This document shows, piece after piece, positions 19,059 through 27,928 of a stretch of 64,000 bases of DNA. The position numbers and the translations under genes are program-made. Where the stretch lies: the NCBI GenBank assembly GCA_023229525.1, contig JALNZC010000003.1, positions 96,938 to 160,937 of the forward strand. Reading direction: 5' to 3'. The DNA comes from Bacteroidales bacterium. GTDB taxonomy: Bacteria > Bacteroidota > Bacteroidia > Bacteroidales > FEN-979. The notes beneath the pieces are model-generated. The model did no database searches. It was not told the origin of the DNA and saw only the letters and a program-made list of their open reading frames with translations. Within the stretch, counting starts at the first letter, position 1. Every line of letters starts with the position of its first letter.

Positions 19059-20294
19059 TTATTCAAATTCGGCTTTTATTATGCGAATTACTTCCCTGAT
19101 GGTCTCTTCCTCGAGGTCGGTACGCTTTACTAATTCTTGTACATCGAGATCCAGAACGCTTTTCGCAGTGTCGCAACCGATCGCTTTAAGTTCATCTATG
19201 ATCCACTGATCTATTTCATCAGAAAATTCTTGAATGTCAACATCTTCATTGTCTACATCCGTATCACGGTAGACATCAATCTCGTACCCGGTGAGTTTAC
19301 CGGCAAGTTTGATATTGAATCCCCCTTTACCAATAGCCAATGAAACCTGATCAGGTTTCATATAAACATCGGCCCGTTTCTCTTCCTCATTAATCACAAT
19401 CGAAGAAACCTTGGCCGGACTTAAAGCGCGCTGGATAAACAGGGAAGGATTGTTGGTGAAATTGATCACATCGATGTTTTCATTCTTCAATTCCCTGACG
19501 ATTCCATGGATGCGGCTTCCCTTCATCCCGACACATGCACCAACAGGATCGATGCGGTCATCATAGGATTCTACGGCAATCTTGGCCCGTTCTCCCGGTA
19601 CCCTGACGATCTTCTTAATACTGATCAACCCGTCGAAAACCTCCGGAACTTCAGCTTCAAACAATCGTTCCAGGAATGCTTCAGAAGTCCGCGACAAAAT
19701 GATCACCGGATTGTTATTCTTCATTTCAACTTTGGAAACCACTGCGCGGATTGAGTCGCCCTTACGGTAAAAATCAGAAGGAATCTGCTCCGATTTCGGA
19801 AGGATCAGTTCAATACCTTCGTCATCAAGCACCAGGATCTCCTTCTTCCACACCTGGTATACTTCCCCGGCGATGATTTCCCCGATTTTTTCCCGGTACT
19901 TGGTATAAACATTATTTTTCTCATATTCCTGTATCTTGGAAATCAGATTTTGCCGGATGGCGAGAATCTCACGCCTTCCAAAGCTACCCAACCTGACCTC
20001 CTCGGAAAGTTCTTCACCCACTTCGAAATCAGGTTCAATCTTCATGGCTTCGGATAAAGGAACCTGAGTGTTTTCATCTTCCACAGCGCCATCGTCAACG
20101 ATAATGCGGGAGCGTAAGATTTCAAGGTCTCCTTTATCAATGTTTACAATGATGTCGAAATTGTCGGCTGACCCAAAGCGTTTTGTCAGCATATGTTTGA
20201 ATACATCTTCCAGGATGCTCATCATGGTTTCCCTGTCGATGTTCTTGAATTCCTTGAATTCTGAAAAGGTTTCGACTAAATTCAGATGTTCCAT
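19059..20294 (-). CDS. nusA: Transcription termination/antitermination factor NusA
   Basis: Binds RNA polymerase and RNA to modulate pausing, termination and antitermination. The 411 residues contain the N-terminal NusA domain (EFKEFKNIDRETMMSILEDV near residues 12-30), an S1 domain, and two KH domains (EMSRIDPVGACVGMKGSRIHGIV-like region, here DDRIDPVGACVGMKGSR near 245-260, and VSLAIGKGGFNIKLAG near 315-330). A helix-hairpin-type tail ends the protein. It lies 12 bases after rimP and 19 before infB. Confidence 0.96.
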   Translation of the reverse strand: MEHLNLVETFSEFKEFKNIDRETMMSILEDVFKHMLTKRFGSADNFDIIVNIDKGDLEILRSRIIVDDGAVEDENTQVPLSEAMKIEPDFEVGEELSEEVRLGSFGRREILAIRQNLISKIQEYEKNNVYTKYREKIGEIIAGEVYQVWKKEILVLDDEGIELILPKSEQIPSDFYRKGDSIRAVVSKVEMKNNNPVIILSRTSEAFLERLFEAEVPEVFDGLISIKKIVRVPGERAKIAVESYDDRIDPVGACVGMKGSRIHGIVRELKNENIDVINFTNNPSLFIQRALSPAKVSSIVINEEEKRADVYMKPDQVSLAIGKGGFNIKLAGKLTGYEIDVYRDTDVDNEDVDIQEFSDEIDQWIIDELKAIGCDTAKSVLDLDVQELVKRTDLEEETIREVIRIIKAEFE

Positions 20295-20306
20295 TGCTTG
20301 ATAATT

Positions 20307-20762
20307 CTACTTTTTAAATGTTATTACTTCTTTAGCTGATCGGATGGTTTCAAAGGATAGGGATAAAAATATCTTTTCCGCTATTTTTTTTATTTTTTTT
20401 GGAATTAATTCGACCTCAATTCCACGTTCATCGACGCTAATCACTTTCCCGGTTAAGGTTTCTCCCGTCACTGTTGTGATATCAAGGGCATTACTAATAT
20501 TTTTCTTAAATTGACGAGGAAACTGTAAAGGACGATCAATACCTGCCGAAGAAACGGTGAGCTCAAAATCTTCCTTATCGCGATCAAGATTGAGTTCCAG
20601 GAAGTGACTGAGATGGTGACATGCCTCGATGGTTACACGGTTATCCCCATCAATATAGACAAATATCTTGTTGACAGGTTTCACTGTTACTTCAATCAGG
20701 AAAAGATCGCTTCCTTTCAGAAAATCTTCAACCAGTTGTTTGACTTGTTCTTCAGTGATCAT
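20307..20762 (-). CDS. rimP: Ribosome maturation factor RimP
   Basis: Helps assemble the 30S ribosomal subunit. The 151 residues show the RimP pattern: an N-terminal alpha-beta domain with IEACHHLSHFLE near residues 45-56, the conserved SSAGIDRPLQFPRQFKKNI near 85-103, and a C-terminal SH3-like domain. It is the first gene of the operon; its leader carries the hairpin at 20776-20800, and the promoter at 20824-20854 matches the consensus exactly. Confidence 0.93.
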   Translation of the reverse strand: MITEEQVKQLVEDFLKGSDLFLIEVTVKPVNKIFVYIDGDNRVTIEACHHLSHFLELNLDRDKEDFELTVSSAGIDRPLQFPRQFKKNISNALDITTVTGETLTGKVISVDERGIEVELIPKKIKKIAEKIFLSLSFETIRSAKEVITFKK

Positions 20763-20775
20763 GGTTCATCAATAA

Positions 20776-20800
20776 AAGAGGGGACTTTTTGTCCCCTCTT
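20776..20800 (-). promoter_or_regulatory. Perfect hairpin in the rimP leader (possible attenuator)
   Basis: A 10-bp perfect stem (AAGAGGGGAC, then its complement) closes a 5-base loop, 13 bases before the rimP ATG and inside the expected leader. On the minus strand the stem is followed by a short T-rich run (CTCTTTTATT), so it has the shape of an intrinsic terminator or attenuator. That nusA lies in this operon fits autoregulation, as known in Escherichia coli. That this is what happens here is inference. Confidence 0.6.
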
Positions 20801-20823
20801 ATCAACATTGGTAAATTCGGATG

Positions 20824-20854
20824 CAAAGATACACAATATTTGTTGAACACCAAA
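20824..20854 (-). promoter_or_regulatory. Promoter of rimP-nusA-infB
   Basis: On the minus strand TTTG (20854-20851), 19 bases, then TATCTTTG (20831-20824): an exact match in sequence and spacing to the Bacteroidota promoter consensus. It overlaps the promoter of the gene at 20891 on the other strand. Confidence 0.65.
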
Positions 20855-20871
20855 TCTTTTCATTAGATTTG
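20839..20871 (+). promoter_or_regulatory. Promoter of the Ycf48-like secreted protein gene
   Basis: TTTG (20839-20842), 21 bases, then TAGATTTG (20864-20871), 19 bases before the ATG at 20891. It shares bases with the rimP promoter on the opposite strand. Confidence 0.55.
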
Positions 20872-20890
20872 TATACAGAATCATGTTTTC

Positions 20891-22999
20891 ATGAGATATC
20901 AAGCCTGGATATTATGGCTAGTACTGTTTTACCCCCAAACTGCTTATAACCAGTGGGAATATGTTAATCCGGTAGCAACAGCCGATAATTATGTTGCCAT
21001 GGATTTCTTGGATGCTGCAACAGGATTCGCATTAACCTCGCATGGTACCCTCATGGGTACAGCCGATGGAGGCAATAGATGGGCAAAGGTCGAGTCGGTT
21101 TCTCCGCATTCGGGTTTTTTTCTCGATATGGTTTTCACATCATCATCGGAAGGAACTATTACAAGCACTCGTGGACTAATCCTCCATACCAGGAATGGTG
21201 GCCACACATGGGATTCCATTCCATCAGGAACCAATGCCAACCTTCAATCGGTTTTTATGTATTCAAATTCCATTGGTTATATCGTGGGACTTCATGGTAC
21301 CGTATTGAAAACCGTTGATGGCGGCCTCACATGGAATCCTGTACAGACAATTCCTGGCAGGGATTTATACGATTGCTGGTTTGTTGATCCTGAAACGGGT
21401 TTTGTGGCAGCGGATAAACATGTTTTCAAAACACGGGACGGTGGAAATACGTGGAATCAAATTCTTCTTGCCGATTCCGGGGATAATTTTATCCGGATAG
21501 CTTTTGCCGATTCCCTGAATGGATTCACAGTTGGCAGAAGGGGAGCGGCTTTTAAGACCTCCGACGGGGGAAACAACTGGATCCGGACTCCTACCGGAAC
21601 GACCCGTTACCTGTACGGTCTGTCGATTGTGAACCCGCAAGTCGTTTACATTACCGGTAGTAATGGTTTGATCCTGAAAAGTAAAGACAATGGTGAAACC
21701 TGGAATATGCAATCTTCCGGTATCCCTTATGATCTTGGAAGTATTGTTTTCACCGATGAAAATAAAGGCTCTGCGTCAGGCCCTTTGGGCGCGATTCTTC
21801 ATACGACGGACGGAGGAAATACGTGGAAGCCCGCAACCTATGCCACTTTAAATAATTTGTGGGATTGTTCATTTCCGGAATTGGAGATTGGATATGCCTG
21901 CGGATCGGATGGTACAATCCTGAAAACTAACGATGGCGGCAACTCATGGTCATTATTGGAAACCGGGACTGCACAAACATTATATACGATTTTTATGACC
22001 AGCCCACTGGTGGGTTATTCTGCAGGCGATGGAGGAACCATTATTAAAACGATAGACGAAGGAAATACGTGGAATAAACTTACATCGCCGGAACCGGTTT
22101 TCTGGAATAATTTGTTCTTTAGTGACGCAAATAATGGTTTCCTGGTAGGAAGGACCCAGGTGATCTATCACACCACGGATGGAGGTCAAACGTGGGATTC
22201 ATACAATACCGGTACAAATGCAGCCCTAAACGCTATTGAATTTCATGGGTTATCAGGTTATGCCTGCGGGATTAACGCCACTCTTTTACAAACCATGAAT
22301 GGAGGAGTTTCCTGGCAGCAGATTGTAGTACCTGAGCTTTGTGAAGCCAACCTGAATGTGATCAGTTGTATTGATCAAGATAACTGTTATGTTGCGGGTA
22401 ATCAATATATTGATAACGCTAATATCTGTTTTCTCGCTTTTACCCACGATGGTGGAAATACGTGGCAAGTAAAGACTTTTGCATTTTTCCCTTCGAAGAT
22501 TTTTACCGCGTTATTTTTTAGGGATGCCATGACCGGTTACCTGGGAGGTAGCGGATTTATCTGGAAGACACGCGATGGAGGCAACCATTGGATTGATCAA
22601 ACCACCTATATGGAACAGACCAATCCGAATGCGTTTTTTTTTGTAACGGATGAAGTCGGATTTTCCGTTTCCTATGGTGGTCAAATCATGAGGACTATCA
22701 ACGGAGGCGGCATTGGATTCAAAGACCCCGGGATGGTTAATTCATCCCTCCTTGAACAGAACTACCCGAACCCATTTTCCAGCAAAACCAGAATAACCTA
22801 TCATCTTCCGGTGAAAAGCAAAGTTGAATTGGTAATTGTCGATGTAACCGGCCGGAAAGTCATAACATTGATCAATCAGGATCAATCAGCCGGAACTTAT
22901 TTTTACGATTTCGATGGTACCGGATTGCCGTCAGGCTTTTATTTTTACAGGTTATTATCCAAGGGAGGAATTGAGACAGGGAAAATGGTTAAAAATTAG
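20891..22999 (+). CDS. Secreted Ycf48/BNR-repeat protein with T9SS type A sorting domain
   Basis: A 702-residue exported protein. After the signal peptide come about twelve repeats of roughly 40 residues containing GGNTW or GGHTW-type motifs (for example TADGGNRW, TRNGGHTW, TVDGGLTW, TNDGGNSW, TTDGGQTW) that form a beta-propeller like Ycf48 or sialidase/BNR proteins. The C-terminal part (LLEQNYPNPFSSKTRITYHL, ending with a FYFYRLLSKGG and GKMVKN) is the T9SS type A sorting domain that targets proteins to the surface. The function of the propeller is unknown. Confidence 0.88.
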   Translation: MRYQAWILWLVLFYPQTAYNQWEYVNPVATADNYVAMDFLDAATGFALTSHGTLMGTADGGNRWAKVESVSPHSGFFLDMVFTSSSEGTITSTRGLILHTRNGGHTWDSIPSGTNANLQSVFMYSNSIGYIVGLHGTVLKTVDGGLTWNPVQTIPGRDLYDCWFVDPETGFVAADKHVFKTRDGGNTWNQILLADSGDNFIRIAFADSLNGFTVGRRGAAFKTSDGGNNWIRTPTGTTRYLYGLSIVNPQVVYITGSNGLILKSKDNGETWNMQSSGIPYDLGSIVFTDENKGSASGPLGAILHTTDGGNTWKPATYATLNNLWDCSFPELEIGYACGSDGTILKTNDGGNSWSLLETGTAQTLYTIFMTSPLVGYSAGDGGTIIKTIDEGNTWNKLTSPEPVFWNNLFFSDANNGFLVGRTQVIYHTTDGGQTWDSYNTGTNAALNAIEFHGLSGYACGINATLLQTMNGGVSWQQIVVPELCEANLNVISCIDQDNCYVAGNQYIDNANICFLAFTHDGGNTWQVKTFAFFPSKIFTALFFRDAMTGYLGGSGFIWKTRDGGNHWIDQTTYMEQTNPNAFFFVTDEVGFSVSYGGQIMRTINGGGIGFKDPGMVNSSLLEQNYPNPFSSKTRITYHLPVKSKVELVIVDVTGRKVITLINQDQSAGTYFYDFDGTGLPSGFYFYRLLSKGGIETGKMVKN

Positions 23000-23065
23000 A
23001 AATCCCGGTCTGAGGGTTGACCGGGATGAGAGATAAAACGAGGTAGTTCGAAGTGAATTGCAGTT

Positions 23066-23395
23066 TTATTGGTCTGAGAAATCGGCATATTCAGGCATAA
23101 CAGGTGCGAATGTTTTAATATTCATCGGCCGATCTGTTTCATTATCTTCAAAGTCGGCTTCCCGTGGTGTTACCGGTGTCAGATCTAAAAGAAGTTTCTC
23201 ATAAAATGGTTCATTTTCAATAGCATCTGTAAAATCAGCTTCTTTTGGTAATGAAGGTGCCAGATCAGTGAGTTTCACTGTGGTTTCGGTTTTTGGAAAC
23301 ACTGTTTTAACAGGATCGCCCGCTCCATTATTGGCAAAGAGCATGTTGATATTTATGGCCAGAAGGAAGATGAGTATAATGGTTGGTGTTTTCAT
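23066..23395 (-). CDS. Small exported protein with three P-x-x-A-D-F-x-D motifs, function unknown
   Basis: A 109-residue protein. The first 22 residues (MKTPTIILIFLLAININMLFAN) form a clean signal peptide. The rest contains three similar units spaced about 30 residues apart: APSLPKEADFTDAIEN, TPVTPREADFEDNETD and APVMPEYADFSDQ, each with a Pro followed by ADF and an acidic residue. I do not recognise a function. The repeated acidic ADF motif suggests a short linear motif bound by a partner. It stands alone, opposite to its neighbours. Confidence 0.65.
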   Translation of the reverse strand: MKTPTIILIFLLAININMLFANNGAGDPVKTVFPKTETTVKLTDLAPSLPKEADFTDAIENEPFYEKLLLDLTPVTPREADFEDNETDRPMNIKTFAPVMPEYADFSDQ

Positions 23396-23822
23396 TGTTT
23401 ATGGTTTTTTGTTGTTTTGAACATAAGACGGATGATGATCATATACGTTACTTCAGAACTGATGAAAGTCATAAAGAAATCGACGAACAACGGAAAAATA
23501 CCGGTCTAATTTCTATTGTGGTAAGTTCCCACTGAATTTTTTTTTCTTTTTCTGCAACCAACGGTTAAATTATTTGTCTTTATTGGTAAATGTTAGAGGG
23601 AAATTAAATGACCCTTCTATTTTACCAAAACATTACCAATATGTTAACCCGGTGTACTTTTTTTCCCAATCTTTCTTTTCGCGGGGAAATTAATCTGCAA
23701 AAATGTCTTCATCCACCCTGAAATATTTCCCGAAATCCGGACAAAATCAATCTGGTACCCGGTTTCTCAATAAACATAATCGGATATAAAATTCATTTAA
23801 TCATTTTTAAGAAATAATTGTT
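23396..23822. other. Gene-free gap of 427 bases with an interrupted inverted repeat
   Basis: AT-rich, without a convincing reading frame or RNA gene. Near 23582-23640 the segments ATTGGTAAATGTT and AACATTACCAAT form an imperfect inverted repeat with an inner perfect 8-bp pair TTGGTAAA/TTTACCAA; this could be a binding site or a weak stem. No promoter element passed inspection in front of the 23823 gene. Confidence 0.4.
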
Positions 23823-24491
23823 ATGAAACAAAGAAGAAATATATTATTGGCGGTATTCATCCTTAGTTTGTTTGATATGTCGTTTGCACAAAACGTCATT
23901 GTGGGTGATGAAGGAAGTAATAATACAACTTTCGAAAATGATGGGACTATGGTTTTCAATGGCAACGCCACTGTTTGGGATGATATACAAATGCCTGGGA
24001 TTATTGGAAAAATAGGTGTACGGACCCCTACATTTTCTGTTTTTCGAGGTGGGCTATATGCTTATTCCTTTGATACTCCAGACGCATTGTTTTTTCAAAT
24101 TCAAATTCAACACTCATGGAAACAAGGCTCTCCGATTACTCCACATATACATATCTCTCCTTCAAATGGGAATTCAGGAAATACTGTTTGGCATATTGAA
24201 TATTGCTGGGCCAACGTAAATAAGACATTCCGGTCGATAACTAATATTTTGGATGCAACAATACCTATAAATGCAAATGATCATCAGAATCTTATTCTTT
24301 CATTTGGAAATATAGCTCCGACAGAAGGAGACGATCCTAATGCCAATGATCTGATAAGCAGTATTTTGATGTGCAAAATATATCGGGACAATACTGGATT
24401 AGATACCTATGCTTCAAAAATTTTTCTTCTCAGTTTCGACGTGCATTATGAGAAAGATACTGAAGGGAGTAGAGAGCAAATAACAAAATAG
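23823..24491 (+). CDS. Secreted protein of unknown function, AT-rich
   Basis: A 222-residue exported protein (signal peptide MKQRRNILLAVFILSLFDMSFAQ). The body contains a well-structured segment HSWKQGSPITPHIHISPS near residues 97-114, followed by VWHIEYCWANVN, and is rich in Asn and Thr. A match I can recall is with structural or adhesin-like proteins of phages and Bacteroidota, but this is uncertain. Its bases are noticeably richer in A and T than neighbouring genes, hinting at transfer. It is followed after 31 bases by the 486-residue protein, possibly as one unit. Confidence 0.55.
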   Translation: MKQRRNILLAVFILSLFDMSFAQNVIVGDEGSNNTTFENDGTMVFNGNATVWDDIQMPGIIGKIGVRTPTFSVFRGGLYAYSFDTPDALFFQIQIQHSWKQGSPITPHIHISPSNGNSGNTVWHIEYCWANVNKTFRSITNILDATIPINANDHQNLILSFGNIAPTEGDDPNANDLISSILMCKIYRDNTGLDTYASKIFLLSFDVHYEKDTEGSREQITK

Positions 24492-24522
24492 CTTATTTTT
24501 TTAATTCAAACATACCCTAATT

Positions 24523-25983
24523 ATGAAAACAAACTTTATTCCTTTTATGCTTATTCTTTTTTCTGTTCCCATCCCTTTTCACGGTCAGGGCATTGGAATT
24601 CAGCAGGGGGCAAGGGTGACGGTTCAGAGTGGTGCAAAAATTGCAACCACTGGATATTTCGGGATCACTATAGAATCGGGGGAAACGGGAACGGGTTCTT
24701 TTTTGGATCAGAATTCGTCAGGTTCCAATGTTCATTTTAGCGGATCGCAAAGGGTGCAGCGATACATAACCGGGGATACCAGGTATCATTTCTTCTCACC
24801 AGCGGTTTCGGGGGTGACTTTTGGTACTATTTTTCCTTCAGATCAGGACCATATCTGGGTTAGGGAGTTCATCGAGGAAAACAATTCATGGATCAACAGG
24901 ATCCATAACGAAACAGCTATCCAGGGTAAAGGATACTCCGTTTACCTGAATGATATCTCTTCGACAACCGCCCAGTTTACAGGGCTTCTTGGAACCGGCG
25001 ACATTCCCTGCGGAGGATCATTGACGGGTAATATGGCCACTGGACCGGGTAATGGATGGAATCTCACCGGAAACCCTTACCCCTCGGCCATAAGCTGGAA
25101 TCTGCTGACCAGATCCGGCATTCTTGGTTCGGTTTATGCCTGGAATGCCATCAACGGGAACTGGGATAGTTTCAACGGTACGGTGGGTGCGCTCACCGAT
25201 GGGATTATCCCGAGCGGTCAGGGATTTTTCATTCAGGTTACCGGTGAGAATCCGGTACTGACTTATTCCAATTCATGCAGGGTACATGGAAACAGTACAA
25301 TTTACTATAAATCGTCACCATTGCCCAATTGGCTTACCATCGGTGTGACAACTTCAGCAAATCCATACAGTGATAAAGTCTTTATTGGTTTTGATCCGGA
25401 CGCCACGCCGGGTTTCGATCCTGATCATGATGCATACAAACTGCGGGGTGAAGAAGTCGCACCTGAAATTTTCACATCCGGCGATCCTATTCTTTCCATC
25501 GATGTGCTTCATTCGGTTGACGAAACCTCCTCGGTATCTCTTGGTTTCAAAGCCGGGATTGATGCGGATTATACATTTATTGCCTCCGGAACGGAATCGT
25601 TTGCACTGGGAAATCCGGTCTTGCTGGAAGACAGGCTGACCGGGGCTTTGATCAATCTGAAGGAATATCCGGTTTATACATTCCATGCTGCAAAAGGTGA
25701 ATGGCGAAACCGTTTCAGCGTGAAATTTTCGTCTGTCGGAGAAATGGAAGATAAGGTGACATCCATTTCTTTTTATACAATCCGGAAAACGATCTGCCTG
25801 AATTTTCCTGAAGCCCTGGATGGAACGGTGACGGTCTACTCGATGATCGGGCAGTGTATATCAAGCCTTCCCATTACTTCGCCAGGGGAAATGAAAATAA
25901 ATGTAGCCGGAGCATCGGGGAATTACATCGTATCGGTAGTGACAAACCACTCGGTCCTTTGCCGGAAATTGTTTATTCAATAA
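24523..25983 (+). CDS. Secreted surface protein with T9SS-like C-terminal domain
   Basis: A 486-residue exported protein. After the signal peptide (ending HGQ) a beta-helix-like start (GARVTVQSGAKIATTG) and a central domain with NLTGNPYPSAISWN follow; the latter resembles repeated domains of Bacteroidota surface proteins that end at T9SS tails. The last 60 residues (TVTVYSMIGQCISSLPI, then GNYIVSVVTN and RKLFIQ) have the length and pattern of a T9SS type A sorting domain, though diverged. Exact function is unknown. It lies between the AT-rich gene and the PID-CTERM-like gene. Confidence 0.7.
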   Translation: MKTNFIPFMLILFSVPIPFHGQGIGIQQGARVTVQSGAKIATTGYFGITIESGETGTGSFLDQNSSGSNVHFSGSQRVQRYITGDTRYHFFSPAVSGVTFGTIFPSDQDHIWVREFIEENNSWINRIHNETAIQGKGYSVYLNDISSTTAQFTGLLGTGDIPCGGSLTGNMATGPGNGWNLTGNPYPSAISWNLLTRSGILGSVYAWNAINGNWDSFNGTVGALTDGIIPSGQGFFIQVTGENPVLTYSNSCRVHGNSTIYYKSSPLPNWLTIGVTTSANPYSDKVFIGFDPDATPGFDPDHDAYKLRGEEVAPEIFTSGDPILSIDVLHSVDETSSVSLGFKAGIDADYTFIASGTESFALGNPVLLEDRLTGALINLKEYPVYTFHAAKGEWRNRFSVKFSSVGEMEDKVTSISFYTIRKTICLNFPEALDGTVTVYSMIGQCISSLPITSPGEMKINVAGASGNYIVSVVTNHSVLCRKLFIQ

Positions 25984-26021
25984 TTATCCTTATTCATTAT
26001 ACTATTTTTTAACAAAAAGTT

Positions 26022-26267
26022 ATGACAAATCGAATTTTGTTCGTGGGTCTTTTTGCACTGGCTTCACTAATATGTCCGGGAGATCCCCCGTCACCGCCGG
26101 CCGGCGGATCTACGGGCAATTCTGGCACAAACGGTTCCCCGGTGGGCGCACCTGTCGGTGACGGACTGGGTATTTTATTACTTTTTGCTTCTGGATATGG
26201 AGGAACAAAACTGTTGGTATGGCGAAAGAAAAGGATTGGATCAAAGCCAAAAACTTCTATTCCCTGA
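26022..26267 (+). CDS. Small PID-CTERM-like sorting protein
   Basis: An 81-residue protein: signal peptide (MTNRILFVGLFALASLI), a Pro/Gly/Ser-rich linker, then GAPVGDGLGILLLF, a hydrophobic helix, and a basic end KKRIGSKPK. This is the arrangement of PID-CTERM-type short proteins of Bacteroidota (a small motif, one membrane helix and a positively charged tail), which are thought to be sorted by an exosortase-like enzyme. The motif here (APVGDGLG) is a diverged form, so the class is a tentative match. It lies 38 bases after the T9SS-like protein. Confidence 0.5.
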   Translation: MTNRILFVGLFALASLICPGDPPSPPAGGSTGNSGTNGSPVGAPVGDGLGILLLFASGYGGTKLLVWRKKRIGSKPKTSIP

Positions 26268-27801
26268 TGAATTTAATCAGGTTAATGGTCCTCTGAAATT
26301 TGATCCGCAAAAAGTAGATTCCGGATGAAATCCCTTTGATATCCAACTGGTAACGTCTGTCATTACCCGGACTACCGTTAAATAATTTCCTCACCCTGCC
26401 CAGATTGTCAATGATTTCTCCATCGAAATGTCCTGAATGCCCATTTTGAAACCAAAGTGTTATGGTTTCGCCGGCAGGGTTTGGACTCAGGGTAATCACG
26501 GAATTTGTAACCGGGATTTCGCTCACCGCAGAAGGATGTAACTGGTTCAGGATGGAATTATACCGGGTAGCCAGAAAAGGCCTGACCCCATATGGCGTAT
26601 GGCCGTCAATCGGTTGAATGAAGCCATTGTGGAAATCGTTCACCGTGTATCCGTAATCAAGACAACGGAAAGTGTCGGTAATGGCAGCCGGAGTGATCAG
26701 CTGTTTGATATCGCTGATGTGTGTAAAAACAGAATCTGGGTTGATCACGTTACGGGCGATGGTATCAAGGTATAGTTTATACCTGTTGAAAAAATCAGGG
26801 ATCTCCAGTAACTTTTGGGCCAGGGGAAGTGGCATGGTAGTGTTGATCCATGAAAGACAATTCCGGGTTCCCCAATTGACCTGCATCCAATCAACCCCGA
26901 TGGTATTATCGGGATCATAGGCGATATATTCAAACTGCCCTGAGGCCGGATTGTCGTATAGATAGTAGTTATTTTTATTATATCCATAGTCATCCCAGTT
27001 ACCCGTTGCCACATCCAGCGCCAATGCTTTAAGATATTCATTCACGTTCAGAATTTGTCCGATATTTATTGCAAACAGGGAATCGGCAGGCTCATTAAGT
27101 GCCGCTATAAGGGTAACCAACCGGGTATAATCATCCTGCGACTTATTGGTCTGCAGGTCATAGACCCGTCCTCCGGTGACCGTAGAATTTTCAAGGTCTT
27201 TGTAAACCTGCTGGTCGTTACCCAGGTAAACAAGGTCGGCAGGATATGCGCATTTATAAAGGTTCCCGCCATTCTGGGGATAAACGCGGGTAACCCATTC
27301 CTTTTCCATCTCTTCCAGATTGGTATAAAGACCATAATAGATGCCATTGATAAATACCTTCACAAAATTTGTACGGCGTTCAACCATCCCTGTTTTTTTC
27401 CATAAATCGTAAAAAAGTTTTTCACGGATCATGGTGGGATCGTTATGTTCCCCGTTCAGGTTGATTTTTTTTACTCCCTGATATTTCCGTCCGGAAACAT
27501 ATTCATTGAAACTGATCTTAAAAGACTTCTTCAAAGAATAACGTGACGTATTCCCACGAAGCCGGAAGCCGATATTCTCAAGGGTATCCCGATGGGTATT
27601 GTCATCGAAAATAAAACGTGCATGAAAATAATAATCCGACAATACATTATTCATGATCCAGGCCAGTGAATCTGCAGGAAGATCAACATAGATGGATGAA
27701 ACGCGGGTATCATCAAAAAGGGTGTTATTCTGGGACCTCGATACACCGGTCAGGGCCAATAACAGGGTAAGCGTAAATAGAAGTTTTCTCATAGAATACA
27801 A
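26257..27801 (-). CDS. CotH-like kinase family secreted protein with T9SS sorting domain
   Basis: A 514-residue exported protein. The CotH kinase fold is indicated by LNGEHNDPTMIREKLFYDLW (residues about 118-137), NGIYYGLYTNLEEME near 165-180 and AYDPDNTIGVDW near 290, which holds the metal-binding DxDNT-type motif. CotH proteins phosphorylate other proteins in spore coats and in surface complexes. The C-terminus (VITLSPNPAGETITLWF, then GIYFLRIKF) is a T9SS type A sorting domain. It converges with the PID-CTERM-like gene, overlapping by 11 bases. Confidence 0.83.
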   Translation of the reverse strand: MYSMRKLLFTLTLLLALTGVSRSQNNTLFDDTRVSSIYVDLPADSLAWIMNNVLSDYYFHARFIFDDNTHRDTLENIGFRLRGNTSRYSLKKSFKISFNEYVSGRKYQGVKKINLNGEHNDPTMIREKLFYDLWKKTGMVERRTNFVKVFINGIYYGLYTNLEEMEKEWVTRVYPQNGGNLYKCAYPADLVYLGNDQQVYKDLENSTVTGGRVYDLQTNKSQDDYTRLVTLIAALNEPADSLFAINIGQILNVNEYLKALALDVATGNWDDYGYNKNNYYLYDNPASGQFEYIAYDPDNTIGVDWMQVNWGTRNCLSWINTTMPLPLAQKLLEIPDFFNRYKLYLDTIARNVINPDSVFTHISDIKQLITPAAITDTFRCLDYGYTVNDFHNGFIQPIDGHTPYGVRPFLATRYNSILNQLHPSAVSEIPVTNSVITLSPNPAGETITLWFQNGHSGHFDGEIIDNLGRVRKLFNGSPGNDRRYQLDIKGISSGIYFLRIKFQRTINLIKFIRE

Positions 27802-27883
27802 ATTAAATGACGGAATGTAAAAATAACAAACAATAGCGACACTAATACGGATGTATGAAGAAAAGACTGAAAGATAAAAACGC

Positions 27884-27891
27884 TAATTTTG
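27884..27891 (+). promoter_or_regulatory. Putative -7 element of the CHU_C gene at 27929
   Basis: TAATTTTG matches TAnnTTTG 37 bases before the ATG. No -33 match. Confidence 0.35.
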
Positions 27892-27928
27892 AATGATCAA
27901 AGAAGCGGGCTTATAAATAATCATCAGC

